Positions 8,527-16,333 of a stretch of DNA of 25,629 nucleotides are shown here, piece after piece; the stretch's first letter is position 1, and each line of letters begins with the position of its first letter. The DNA is from Flavobacteriales bacterium UBA720 (GTDB lineage Bacteria > Bacteroidota > Bacteroidia > Flavobacteriales > Weeksellaceae). The translations under genes were made by a program, and so were the position numbers. The stretch covers positions 1 through 25,629 of the forward strand of contig DBLQ01000049.1 of assembly GCA_002297505.1 (NCBI GenBank), written 5' to 3'. The notes beneath the pieces are model-generated. The model was given only the letters and a program-made list of their open reading frames with translations. It made no database searches and had not been told where the DNA came from.

Positions 8527-9150
8527 ATGGAATTTAAAACTTTAAGAAATATAGAGAGCAGCTTCAAGCAGATCCGCTTATTTACATTCGTTTTTGCAGT
8601 GCTCTGCTTTGCAGTAGTGGGAGTTGTCGTTTTTAAGTCCTATCAATTTGCAGAAGATCAACGCCAGAAGATCTATGTGCTGGATAACGGCAAATCTCTG
8701 ATGGTGGCACTGTCTCAGGATATGTCGATTAACAGGCCTGTCGAGGCCAGGGAGCATGTGAGGCGTTTTCACGAATTGTTCTTCACGGTGGCACCGGATA
8801 AAAATGCCATTGAAAGCAATGTCAAAAGGGCCTTTAATCTGGCAGACCAGTCTGCATTCGATTACTACAAAGACCTGCAGGAGAAAGGCTATTACAACCG
8901 GATCATCTCAGGGAATATCCAGCAGAGGGTAGAGGTTGACAGTGTCGTTGCCAACTTCGACAGCTATCCTTATAACGTAAAAACGTATGCAAGACAATTC
9001 ATTATCCGATCCAGCAATCTGACGATACGAAGTCTGATCACCAATTGTTCATTAGTGAACTCTGTGCGGTCAGACAGCAATCCCCAGGGATTTACGATTG
9101 AAAAATTCAATGTCCTTGAAAACAAAGATGTTGAAACTGTTGAACGTTAA
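8527..9150 (+). CDS. traK: TraK conjugation protein (VirB8-like)
   Basis: A 207-residue protein with one N-terminal membrane helix (residues about 18-38) and a periplasmic domain. The opening MEFKTLRNIESSFKQIRLF and the segments MSINRPVEAREHVRRFHELFF and YNVKTYARQFIIRSSN are typical of conjugative transposon TraK, the VirB8-like scaffold linking the inner-membrane and periplasmic parts of the channel. Length is normal. It sits between traJ and a small traL-type gene, with gaps of 12 and 11 bases. Confidence 0.93.
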   Translation: MEFKTLRNIESSFKQIRLFTFVFAVLCFAVVGVVVFKSYQFAEDQRQKIYVLDNGKSLMVALSQDMSINRPVEAREHVRRFHELFFTVAPDKNAIESNVKRAFNLADQSAFDYYKDLQEKGYYNRIISGNIQQRVEVDSVVANFDSYPYNVKTYARQFIIRSSNLTIRSLITNCSLVNSVRSDSNPQGFTIEKFNVLENKDVETVER

Positions 9151-9161
9151 GAGCCAGAACA

Positions 9162-9431
9162 ATGAAAAAGAGCAGGGATAAAATAGAGCGCTGGATCTTA
9201 AGCGCAGACCAAAAATGGAAAGCACTTCCGGAGAAACGGCAAAGGTTGTTTACAAAGTTGTTTTTAGCAGGATACTGTATTCTCACAATATTGGTGTTGA
9301 TCAGCATCTTTATCACAACAGCAAATGATAATAACACCATGTCGATCAGTCATATTACGACCATATCACATCACACTGCTATGAAAAGACAGTCACACGA
9401 TAACAGAACGGGTTCAACCATTAAAAAATAG
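9162..9431 (+). CDS. traL: Small TraL-like membrane protein
   Basis: An 89-residue basic protein with one membrane helix (residues about 35-56, LAGYCILTILVLISIFITTA). A His- and Thr-rich tail follows. TraL proteins of CTnDOT-like elements are short, poorly conserved single-pass proteins encoded exactly between traK and traM, so the assignment rests mainly on position and architecture. The motif KWKALPEKRQR before the helix is shared with that group as far as can be recalled. Function unknown; probably a structural accessory of the mating channel. Confidence 0.62.
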   Translation: MKKSRDKIERWILSADQKWKALPEKRQRLFTKLFLAGYCILTILVLISIFITTANDNNTMSISHITTISHHTAMKRQSHDNRTGSTIKK

Positions 9432-9435
9432 GACA

Positions 9436-10731
9436 ATGAAAGATTCTAATAAGATCAAGATCACGGAGGGCGAATCGCAGGAACAGGAAAGAGAAGCAGA
9501 AGGTCTGCAGAAATTTCCAGTGGAACGATTTAAAAAGCCTATCATTTATTTTCTGATGGCTGTTGTCTGTGTCGGATGCCTCTACCTCATCTTTAAACCA
9601 AACGAGGATAAGGTCATTGCAGAATCAGGTTTTAATGCAGGTATACCGCAGGCAAAGGAAGACCAGTTACAATCTGATAAACAGAAAGCCTATGAGCAAC
9701 AATTGCTGGAGCAAAAAAATGAAGAGAAAAGAAATGCGATGACCACCTTGTCTGATTACTGGACTGACCAAAACATCCTTAACCAAAATTCTGATCAGAC
9801 GTCATTGACTGCTAATCCGAATAGTTTGTCACCATCTAATCCGAGTGCAGTTAACAGCTATCGCAATGCGCAGCAGACATTAGGTTCCTTCTACAGCAGG
9901 GATGATCAGGAAGTGAATAATCTTAGGAAAGAAATATCCAGATTAAAAAATGAAGCTTTGCAGAACAATGCTGTTCCTGCTGGTCTTGGGGTCAATGACC
10001 AATTGGAGCTGATGGAAAAATCCTACCAAATGGCTGCGAAATACCTTCCCCAAAGTAGTAAGCAGGAAGATCCTATATCAAGAGAAGAGGATGTGAAGCA
10101 GCCTTCTGGAAACAAAGTACAGCTCACAGCAGTAAAATCAGCTCACTTAAATATTGTCTCTTCTTTGTATAGAGAGCCATCGGACAGCGCCTTTCTGGCA
10201 GGTCTGAATAATAATAGATTGTTCGGAACTCAGGATGAAACCAATGATTCAAAACAATCAAAAAATGCGATCAAAGGTTTTGTACAAGAGTCAATGACGA
10301 TGACCAATGAAAGTACATTATCGATCAGACTCTTGGAAAGTATGCTTCTGGCTCATACCAAAATTCCTGCAGGAACCTTACTGAAGGCAAACGGCAAATT
10401 TCAGGGTGGGAGACTGCAATTGAAAATTTCGTCGATAGAATATCAGGGTAGCATTTATCCTGTAGAGATCAATGTTCATGACAATGATGGTCAGCTCGGC
10501 TTATATGTTCCTTATTCACCGGAGCAAAATGCTGTGACCGACATTGTGGGCAGTATGGGGCAAACTTCTGGTACCAATATTATGATGACGCAGTCGGCAG
10601 GTCAGCAGATCGCGGCGGATTTAAGCAGAGGCGTTGTGCAGGGGTTATCAGGATATTTCCAGAAACGGGTCAGACAACAAAAAGTAAAGGTAAAAGCGGG
10701 CCATCAGGTTTTGCTTGTGCCAAAAAAATAA
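9436..10731 (+). CDS. traM: TraM conjugation protein (VirB10-like)
   Basis: A 431-residue protein with a short cytoplasmic N-terminus and one membrane helix at about residues 34-53 (IIYFLMAVVCVGCLYLIF). A low-complexity Gln/Asn/Ser-rich periplasmic linker follows (about 60-240), then a conserved C-terminal domain (about 280-431) with IPAGTLLKANGKFQGGRLQLKI and GHQVLLVPKK. This is the conjugative transposon TraM architecture, resembling VirB10/TrbI proteins that span the envelope and gate the outer-membrane pore. The coiled EVNNLRKEISRLKNE stretch around residue 160 may mediate oligomerisation. It starts 4 bases after traL. Confidence 0.92.
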   Translation: MKDSNKIKITEGESQEQEREAEGLQKFPVERFKKPIIYFLMAVVCVGCLYLIFKPNEDKVIAESGFNAGIPQAKEDQLQSDKQKAYEQQLLEQKNEEKRNAMTTLSDYWTDQNILNQNSDQTSLTANPNSLSPSNPSAVNSYRNAQQTLGSFYSRDDQEVNNLRKEISRLKNEALQNNAVPAGLGVNDQLELMEKSYQMAAKYLPQSSKQEDPISREEDVKQPSGNKVQLTAVKSAHLNIVSSLYREPSDSAFLAGLNNNRLFGTQDETNDSKQSKNAIKGFVQESMTMTNESTLSIRLLESMLLAHTKIPAGTLLKANGKFQGGRLQLKISSIEYQGSIYPVEINVHDNDGQLGLYVPYSPEQNAVTDIVGSMGQTSGTNIMMTQSAGQQIAADLSRGVVQGLSGYFQKRVRQQKVKVKAGHQVLLVPKK

Positions 10732-10750
10732 CCCATTAAAAAACAATAAA

Positions 10751-11467
10751 ATGAATAAAATAAAAAGGCATTATCTCACTACAGTCGTATTTCTGCTTTT
10801 GACAGTAAGGGCACTGGCGCAGGATTCTATCTTTACATATCTTCCATTAGAAGAGGCTAGATTACAGCCCTACAAAATGCAGGTCACCTACAATAAAACC
10901 TCGCACCTGGTTTTTCCTTCTCCAATCCGATATGTTGACCTGGGGAGTGACCTGCTGGTCGCCAATAAGGCAGAGCCTGTTGGAAATGTTCTTCGGATCA
11001 AATCGGCAGTCCGGGACTTCGAAGATGAAACGAATTTTTCGGTGATCACCGAAGACGGAAAGTTCTACAGCTTCGATGTATTTTACAGTTCATATCCTGA
11101 TGCACTCAGCTATGACCTTTTAAAGATGCAGAGAAGCCATGAGCGCCAGTATATTGCGGATGTCCTGTTTGAAGATCTCAGAGGAAGTTCGTCCTCTCTT
11201 GCGGAATTGATTATGGAAAACCTGTATGAAAAAAGCAGCAACACCATCAAACACATATCGTCCAGAAGCTACGGGATCCAGTTTTCAGTCCGGGCACTGC
11301 ACGTCAATGACAGCAAATTCTTTTTCACCTTAGAGGTTAAAAACAGCAGTAACGTGTCATACGAAATTGACCTGGTCAATTTCAAAATTATCGATAAAAA
11401 GAATTTAAAAAGAACGGTTGTTCAGGATAAACTCTTAGAGCCAATTAGGGTATATTTCCATCAATGA
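10751..11467 (+). CDS. traN: TraN (DUF4138), N-terminal part; gene split by frameshift
   Basis: A 238-residue frame from ATG 10751 with a signal peptide ending in RALAQ, followed by the DUF4138/TraN domain of CTnDOT-like elements, a VirB9-like outer-membrane-associated protein. Diagnostic pieces include YNKTSHLVFPSPIRYVDLGS and VLRIKSAVRDF. TraN normally continues through a conserved tail ending in EKNGGRHQ, but this frame stops after RVYFHQ at 11465-11467. The missing tail is encoded directly downstream in the -1 frame. One extra T in the TTT at 11455-11457 would restore a continuous product of about 300 residues. Confidence 0.88.
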   Translation: MNKIKRHYLTTVVFLLLTVRALAQDSIFTYLPLEEARLQPYKMQVTYNKTSHLVFPSPIRYVDLGSDLLVANKAEPVGNVLRIKSAVRDFEDETNFSVITEDGKFYSFDVFYSSYPDALSYDLLKMQRSHERQYIADVLFEDLRGSSSSLAELIMENLYEKSSNTIKHISSRSYGIQFSVRALHVNDSKFFFTLEVKNSSNVSYEIDLVNFKIIDKKNLKRTVVQDKLLEPIRVYFHQ

Positions 11468-11652
11468 CAGCTTCTCATCATTCTGAAATTTTAGGAGTTT
11501 ATTTATTGGATCAGTTTACCCTTCTGAAAGATCAGGTTTTGGAAATTGAAATTCTGGAAAAGAATGGCGGAAGGCATCAGAAGGTTCAGCTTGAAAATAC
11601 CGATCTGATCCATGCCAGGCCGATCAGCAGTTTAAACATAAAAACAAAATAA
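11464..11652 (+). CDS. traN: TraN C-terminal part in shifted frame
   Basis: A 62-residue frame containing LDQFTLLKDQVLEIEILEKNGG, then RHQKVQLENTDLIHARPI, the conserved C-terminal tail of TraN (DUF4138). Its ATG at 11464 overlaps the upstream stop as ATGA, so translational reinitiation could make it a separate polypeptide. Homology-like sequence also extends upstream of this ATG in the same frame (IFPS), which points to a frameshift in one ancestral gene rather than a designed split. A sequencing error in the T-run is equally possible. Confidence 0.8.
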   Translation: MTASHHSEILGVYLLDQFTLLKDQVLEIEILEKNGGRHQKVQLENTDLIHARPISSLNIKTK

Positions 11653-11653
11653 G

Positions 11654-12214
11654 ATGAATAGAATATTTTTAACAACCGCATTACTACTTACAATAAGTAT
11701 TCAATCGTTTGCCCAACAAATGATCCCTAAGCAAAAAGGATTCGAAATTTCATATTCAGTATTTCCACAATCTCCTGAAAAGCAAAATTACGCTTTAGGT
11801 GCAGGTGTTATTTCTTACACCAAAAACGGTAATTACCTCTTCGGAATGGCCGAATACAGCAGAAAGTATTACGAGTATGCCCATTACGATATCCCGATTG
11901 ATACCTTCCTTTTCAATGGGGGTTACAGTCTCTATGTGTGGGGAGATCTGATGCGGAATGTCAATATCAATCTGTGTTTAGGAGGGCTTGTAGGTTATGA
12001 GCAGATCAATAGGGGAAATGAAATGATCTATGATGGCTCGATTATTAATGCAACCGAGAATTTTATTTATGGTGCAAGTGGTAAACTGTCTTTAGAAAGT
12101 TATCTGACAGACCATTTGGTTTTTTTGGTCAATGTGCAGATACGTTATTTGCAAAACAGTCAGCTTGGTCAGCTTCACGCTCTGTTTGGTTTCGGAATGC
12201 GATTTAATTTTTAA
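11654..12214 (+). CDS. traO: TraO conjugation protein, outer-membrane beta-barrel-like
   Basis: A 186-residue exported protein with a signal peptide (residues 1-21, ending SFAQQ), starting one base after the traN tail stops. The mature chain alternates aromatic and polar residues in the manner of beta strands (YLFGMAEYSRKYYEYAHYD, LSLESYLTDHLVFLVNVQIR) and ends in a terminal aromatic, GFGMRFNF. This is typical of outer-membrane barrels and of conjugative transposon TraO. GYSLYVWGDLMRNVNINLCL matches the family as recalled. Its exact role in transfer is unknown. Confidence 0.85.
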   Translation: MNRIFLTTALLLTISIQSFAQQMIPKQKGFEISYSVFPQSPEKQNYALGAGVISYTKNGNYLFGMAEYSRKYYEYAHYDIPIDTFLFNGGYSLYVWGDLMRNVNINLCLGGLVGYEQINRGNEMIYDGSIINATENFIYGASGKLSLESYLTDHLVFLVNVQIRYLQNSQLGQLHALFGFGMRFNF

Positions 12215-12228
12215 AAAAAGCTTGTAAA

Positions 12229-12669
12229 ATGAAAAATGTAATCAACAAAAGGATCTTGCAACTATATAAGTATTCAATGGCAATTTTCTTAATTAGTTTT
12301 GTATTTAATTCTTGTCAGAACAGCGATCTGGAAATTCAACAAGACTTTCCTTTTGAAGTCGAAATGATGCCTGTTCCGGTTAAAATTGCTGAGAATGCAA
12401 CGGTAGAAATCCGTATTTCAATCATTACATCTTCTAATTTTAACGGTACAACATACAGTCTTCGTTATTTTCAATACGAAGGAGCTGGTCAACTTCAATA
12501 TTACAGCGATCCACCATATCTACCGAATTACGAGTATCCATTGAAGCAAAAACAATTCAGACTTTACTATACATCTAAAGCTTCCGAATCCCATCAGTTC
12601 AGTATTTGGATAAAGGATAGTTTTGGAAATGAAAGAAAGGTAGATTTTGAATTTGACAATGCATCTTAA
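12229..12669 (+). CDS. traQ: DUF3872 lipoprotein-like protein (TraQ-like)
   Basis: A 146-residue protein with a hydrophobic N-terminal helix ending in FNSCQ. This could be a lipobox with Cys29 as the lipid attachment site. The remainder is beta-rich, with DFPFEVEMMPVPVKI and the closing segment FSIWIKDSFGNERKVDFEF, characteristic of DUF3872, the TraQ family of CTnDOT-type elements. It is the last gene of the tra operon, and a strong terminator starts 19 bases after its stop. In CTnDOT a primase gene, traP, lies between traO and traQ; none is present in this window. Confidence 0.85.
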   Translation: MKNVINKRILQLYKYSMAIFLISFVFNSCQNSDLEIQQDFPFEVEMMPVPVKIAENATVEIRISIITSSNFNGTTYSLRYFQYEGAGQLQYYSDPPYLPNYEYPLKQKQFRLYYTSKASESHQFSIWIKDSFGNERKVDFEFDNAS

Positions 12670-12687
12670 AATTTCTAATTGATTTCT

Positions 12688-12718
12688 AGCGGCTTGGTTT
12701 TGTACCAAGCCGCTTTTT
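12688..12718 (+). terminator. Rho-independent terminator of the tra operon
   Basis: A perfect 11-bp GC-rich stem (AGCGGCTTGGT / ACCAAGCCGCT) with the 5-base loop TTTGT is followed directly by TTTTTAT. It ends transcription of the traE-traQ operon. Confidence 0.93.
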
Positions 12719-12800
12719 ATGAGGACATTGAAAGCAAAATCAGGTCAGGATTGGACTGAGTGAAGTCTCAGCACCATTTTACAGGAGATTGCAAATAAAA

Positions 12801-13793
12801 ATGAATTATTTGGGATCTAAAAAAAGACTATCGGGGTTTATCTACAATGTCATTTCAAATTCTGTAAAACAAAAATTGATTGATTGCAGCTTCTGTGATC
12901 TGTTTGCAGGAACAGGAGTAGTAGGAAACTATTTCCATGACAAAGTTAAAAGTATCATTTACAATGATAGGGAATACTATAGCTTTGTTATTAACAGTGC
13001 ATTCTTTAGCAAAGTATCAGAAGAGAAATACCGGGCAATGCTTGCGGAATTAAATCAATTAGATGGCAGGGAAGGATTTGTATTTAATCAATATTCGGAA
13101 TGCGGAACAGCTGGTCGGTTATATTTTTCATCCGAAAACGGTCAAAAAATAGATGCCATAAGGATGGATATTGAACGACGATTTCAAATTTCTGAGATAG
13201 ATCAAGATTTCTATATCCTTTTATTGGCTACCTTGTTAAAAGCGGTTGATAAAGTTGCTAACACAGCCTCCGTGTACTGCGCTTACCTAAAGATACTAAA
13301 AATAACTGCCAACAAGAACTTACAATTACTTCCTCTCAAAAGAACGTCACTACCGCTTCCGGACTGTCAAATATTTAATATGGACAGCAACGAATTAATT
13401 ACCCAGGTGAAAGGTGATATCCTATATTTGGATCCTCCGTACAATGGCAGAGAATATGGTTCCTATTATCATTTGTTGAACACCATTGCTTTGTATGATA
13501 TCGATTTTGAGCCTCGGGGAAAGGCTGGTTTGAGACGCTACAATACATCAAAGTTCTGTTTAAGATCAGAGGCTGAAAATGTGATGTTTGATCTTTTAAA
13601 AAAATGCGATTTTCAGCATATTTTCTTAAGTTACAATAATGAAGGATTTCTTTCATATCCTATTATTAAGGAGATGATGAATGGTTTGGGAACTTATAGT
13701 TGTTCAATGATTGAATATAAGCGATTTCAAAGTAAGCAAGCAATGGGTACTGGGAGAACAGTAGAATATCTTCATCATTTAATAAAACATTAA
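12801..13793 (+). CDS. DNA adenine methyltransferase (D12/Dam class)
   Basis: A 330-residue N6-adenine methyltransferase. It opens with MNYLGSKKRL (motif X), then DLFAGTG at residues 33-39 (motif I, S-adenosylmethionine binding) and LDPPYNGREYG with catalytic DPPY at 211-214 (motif IV). This motif order is that of the alpha/D12 class that includes Dam and DpnIIA. ATG 12801 is chosen over an in-frame TTG four codons upstream because MNYLGSK is the usual family start. No restriction endonuclease gene is adjacent, so it appears to be an orphan methyltransferase. It may protect the element from host restriction or mark element DNA; the target site is unknown. It follows the tra terminator and faces radC. 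Confidence 0.92.
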   Translation: MNYLGSKKRLSGFIYNVISNSVKQKLIDCSFCDLFAGTGVVGNYFHDKVKSIIYNDREYYSFVINSAFFSKVSEEKYRAMLAELNQLDGREGFVFNQYSECGTAGRLYFSSENGQKIDAIRMDIERRFQISEIDQDFYILLLATLLKAVDKVANTASVYCAYLKILKITANKNLQLLPLKRTSLPLPDCQIFNMDSNELITQVKGDILYLDPPYNGREYGSYYHLLNTIALYDIDFEPRGKAGLRRYNTSKFCLRSEAENVMFDLLKKCDFQHIFLSYNNEGFLSYPIIKEMMNGLGTYSCSMIEYKRFQSKQAMGTGRTVEYLHHLIKH

Positions 13794-13870
13794 ATCTACA
13801 CAGGCTCACAACTTTTATGAAGCAGTGAGGTTTTGTGAGGAATAACATAAGAGTTGTATCCCTACTTTTT

Positions 13871-13913
13871 GCGAAAAGACGTTTCCGACCACCGGAAGGA
13901 ATTGTCTTTTCGC
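13871..13913. repeat. Nested inverted repeat between methyltransferase and radC
   Basis: GCGAAAAGAC (13871-13880) pairs perfectly with GTCTTTTCGC (13904-13913). Inside it, TTCCG (13883-13887) pairs with CGGAA (13893-13897) around ACCAC. No gene explains this sequence. It lies just before a separate terminator hairpin and could be a structured RNA, a recombination relic or a protein-binding site. Confidence 0.6.
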
Positions 13914-13922
13914 CCGAAATTG

Positions 13923-13958
13923 AAAATACACGACAATATTTGAATTGTCGTGTATTTT
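13923..13958. terminator. Bidirectional terminator hairpin between convergent genes
   Basis: A perfect 15-bp stem, AAAATACACGACAAT with its complement and a 6-base loop, lies between the convergent methyltransferase and radC genes. The A/T ends give a T-tract on either strand, so it can terminate both transcripts. Confidence 0.88.
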
Positions 13959-13978
13959 GTTTAATAATATGCATTCAT

Positions 13979-14422
13979 TTATAAATGACCTTCGTCGGCA
14001 AATGATAAATGATCGGTTGATGTCAGAATGAAATGATCCAGTAATTTAAGGTTTAAAAATTCTGATGCGCTTTTAATGCTCTGCGTAATTTTCAGATCTT
14101 CGGCAGAAGGTTTCAAATTTCCGGAGGGATGATTGTGTGCGAGTATCACCGCTGAAGCGTTACAAAGCAGTGCCGCCTGCAAGATGATACGAACATCGAC
14201 AACCGTGGAAGAAATTCCCGATTCAGAAATTTTTCTTATCCCTAAAACTTTGTGAGCCTGATTTAAATATAAGGCAAAAAATGATTCTCGGTAATCTATT
14301 TCATCACGGTCAAAGTGCTGCCGGAATACATCTACTGCTTCCCGCGAACTACTAACTAATTTTTCAGAATTTCCTTTTCTGGAATAACTTAATTTTATCT
14401 CGTTGACAATATTGAATTTCAT
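13979..14422 (-). CDS. radC: RadC-family JAB-domain protein
   Basis: A 147-residue protein that is essentially the RadC JAB/MPN domain alone, without the N-terminal helix-hairpin-helix region of chromosomal RadC. This is the usual form on plasmids and ICEs. The JAMM metal site is complete: Glu46 (YRESF), then HNHPSGNLKPSAED giving His96, His98, Ser106 and Asp109 with the canonical H-x-H-x7-S-x2-D spacing. It is therefore a probable zinc-dependent hydrolase, although no reaction has been established for RadC, and its historical link to DNA repair is doubtful. It is the distal gene of a minus-strand cluster with DUF932 and ssb. Confidence 0.92.
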   Translation of the reverse strand: MKFNIVNEIKLSYSRKGNSEKLVSSSREAVDVFRQHFDRDEIDYRESFFALYLNQAHKVLGIRKISESGISSTVVDVRIILQAALLCNASAVILAHNHPSGNLKPSAEDLKITQSIKSASEFLNLKLLDHFILTSTDHLSFADEGHL

Positions 14423-14483
14423 AAGTGTTGCTCTCGTACGGCAGAGACTTAAGTTTCCCGTACTTAATTTTTAAAATTTGTAA

Positions 14484-15557
14484 TTAATTCATGATCAAAG
14501 TTTCTGCGCCAAACCGGGCAAAATTTTCGCATAGATCAAAAGCCTTTTGAGACCTTAACTGTGCTGTCCCTCCCAAGACAATGGACTGGAGTTTGGCTTC
14601 ATTATCCCTGTAGTTTCTGACATTCTGAAAATACCCAGTTACCGCATTGTAAGCCCCAAACAAAGTTCCTTTGGTGGTATCCATTTGCTGGCTTTCGCTG
14701 ATCATCGCATAGGCAAAAGCATCATCAACGGTATTTTTAAAGACAGTTGAGAGATCATCAAAATTTTCTTTTTGTAAATGCTGTAAGGTTTCTTTATTGG
14801 GGCAGAGTGCCAATTGGATCAGCTTTTTCATAGCATCATCACCCACCTTTATTTTTGCCCAGTGATTAAACGTGCTTTCCAATTCATTAGTCAATTTATT
14901 CGCTAATCCCATAACCTTGTGGGCATTGTCCAAACGCTGTTTTGCTCCTGCGGTATGTCTGATCCGCACCACATTGCTCATATTTTTTAGTGAAGCGTTT
15001 AAAGTATTTTGACAGACAATGCGAACAGGGGTAAATGCGGCGGTGATGCTCCCGCTTCCGTCGTGTGAAGTGGTAAGAAAAATATACTTCTCTGTGATGT
15101 CGTCACCATTTCCGACACGGATATAGTCGGGAAGTTTAGCAGTGATAAAAATTCTTTCGCCATCCCCTAAAGCTCCTGCTGTCTCGTATAAGATACCATC
15201 TCCACCGCCTACAATAGCATCAAAAAATGAAAAGGCTTCACGGTTTTGTACGATATGATAATCTTTTCCCACTACACCTAAAACGGTATTGTTATCTGTA
15301 CGAATATTGGCGTAGTATTTTGGAACTTCCAATTCAGAATCAATCATTTCAATTCCGTTGCTGTTCTCAATAATTCCTGAACCTTTAGTAAAAAGGGGAG
15401 ATTTTTCTACATCGTAGTCAAGCCCTGCAAATTTGATGGCTTCTTCGCTTGTCGGGTGTTCCTGTATAAGCTGTCCTAAGTTGTGCCAAGCTTTTTCTTT
15501 TACAGTAAAAAATGAGTATTTCCCTGTTCTGTTGTTGAAATTTAAATTATGTGCCAT
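14484..15557 (-). CDS. DUF932 plasmid/phage-like protein
   Basis: A 357-residue protein of the DUF932 family (phage/plasmid-like protein). It begins MAHNLNFNNRTGKYSFFTVKE; the segment EKAWHNLGQLIQEHPTSEEA is the recognisable N-terminal signature, followed by VVGKDYHIVQNREAF and LTTSHDGSGSITAAFTPVRI. The length is normal. Function is unknown; the family is found almost only on mobile elements. It lies between ssb and radC on the minus strand, 35 bases after ssb and 61 before radC, and is probably cotranscribed with them. A role in DNA metabolism after transfer is a guess from that company. Confidence 0.9.
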   Translation of the reverse strand: MAHNLNFNNRTGKYSFFTVKEKAWHNLGQLIQEHPTSEEAIKFAGLDYDVEKSPLFTKGSGIIENSNGIEMIDSELEVPKYYANIRTDNNTVLGVVGKDYHIVQNREAFSFFDAIVGGGDGILYETAGALGDGERIFITAKLPDYIRVGNGDDITEKYIFLTTSHDGSGSITAAFTPVRIVCQNTLNASLKNMSNVVRIRHTAGAKQRLDNAHKVMGLANKLTNELESTFNHWAKIKVGDDAMKKLIQLALCPNKETLQHLQKENFDDLSTVFKNTVDDAFAYAMISESQQMDTTKGTLFGAYNAVTGYFQNVRNYRDNEAKLQSIVLGGTAQLRSQKAFDLCENFARFGAETLIMN

Positions 15558-15592
15558 GATAATATTTTTTGATGTTATTAATTGCTGTTGGT

Positions 15593-15994
15593 TTAAAATG
15601 GTAGGTCATCGTCTTTGTCGTTATCTGACGATTTTGATTTTGCAGTAGTTGCTCTGTTTTGAGATGGGCTTGTGTTATTATCCTTTTTACTACTGCTGTG
15701 CAGTTTGATTTGTGAGGTAAGGAAATTTAATCCTGCGTGGGCTTCTCCATCTTTTCCTATCCAAGCGGACGTATAGGCTCTACCGTTTAATTCTACTAAA
15801 GCACCTTTTGTAAGAATTTCAGCCACTTTCGGAGAAATCCAATAAGAACAGTCGAAGTATGTCGTTTGTTCGATTTTTTCGCCTTGCTTGTTGCGATAAT
15901 TGTCATTGGTAGCAATTGAGAAATTAACTACTTGCTTTTCATTTGACAGGGTGCGCACTTCCGCATCTCTTGTCAGTCTTCCGATAATGTTCAT
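15593..15994 (-). CDS. ssb: Single-stranded DNA-binding protein
   Basis: A 133-residue SSB from the ATG at 15994 (MNIIGRLTRDAEVRT); the frame remains open upstream but that part does not look like SSB. The OB fold spans residues about 1-100, with KQVVNFSIATNDNYRN and TTYFDCSYW as family segments. A short Ser/Asn/Lys-rich linker leads to the acidic tip DDDLPF, the partner-binding tail that recruits DNA-metabolism proteins. It should coat single-stranded DNA entering the recipient during conjugation. It is the first gene of the ssb / DUF932 / radC cluster and reads divergently from the DprA-like gene, with 386 bases between them. Confidence 0.95.
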   Translation of the reverse strand: MNIIGRLTRDAEVRTLSNEKQVVNFSIATNDNYRNKQGEKIEQTTYFDCSYWISPKVAEILTKGALVELNGRAYTSAWIGKDGEAHAGLNFLTSQIKLHSSSKKDNNTSPSQNRATTAKSKSSDNDKDDDLPF

Positions 15995-16310
15995 AACTGT
16001 TTGTTTTAAGATTGTACATTTTGATTTGTTTTCAATCTCTTCTCCGTCCACTCTTACAAAGCCTTGTCGGCTTCGCTGAATATTTTTCAAAAGAAAAACC
16101 GGAAAAAAGAAAGCAGATATGAAGTGTTGACAATGAGAAAAAACCAAAAGGAAACGGAATAATTGGAGGGTCCTTTAGGGAGGAAACCGTTTATGCCGTA
16201 GTCTTTTGGTCGGATAAGCGGACGGCTGGCAACAATACCTTAGCTGCCTTTTTACCGGTTTGTTATGGAAAATGTTTTGGTAATAACACTTATATAATCT
16301 AAGCACATTT

Positions 16311-16333
16311 TGTATTTACACTTTGTAAATACA
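16311..16333. promoter_or_regulatory. Palindromic candidate operator upstream of dprA-like gene
   Basis: TGTATTTAC-ACTTT-GTAAATACA, a perfect 9-bp dyad, is followed by further direct copies of AATACACT spaced 11 bases apart (16328-16335 and 16339-16346). It overlaps the candidate promoter of the DprA-like/PRTase operon, so a repressor bound here would block transcription. Confidence 0.55.

Noticed and set aside
13666..13974. A 102-residue minus-strand frame overlapping the methyltransferase end
   Set aside because: It runs through two hairpins and antisense to a solid gene; no credible domain.
15995..16147. N-terminal extension of SSB to 184 residues
   Set aside because: The SSB fold starts at MNIIGRLTRD; upstream residues are Phe/Lys-rich and unrelated, so the ATG at 15994 was used.
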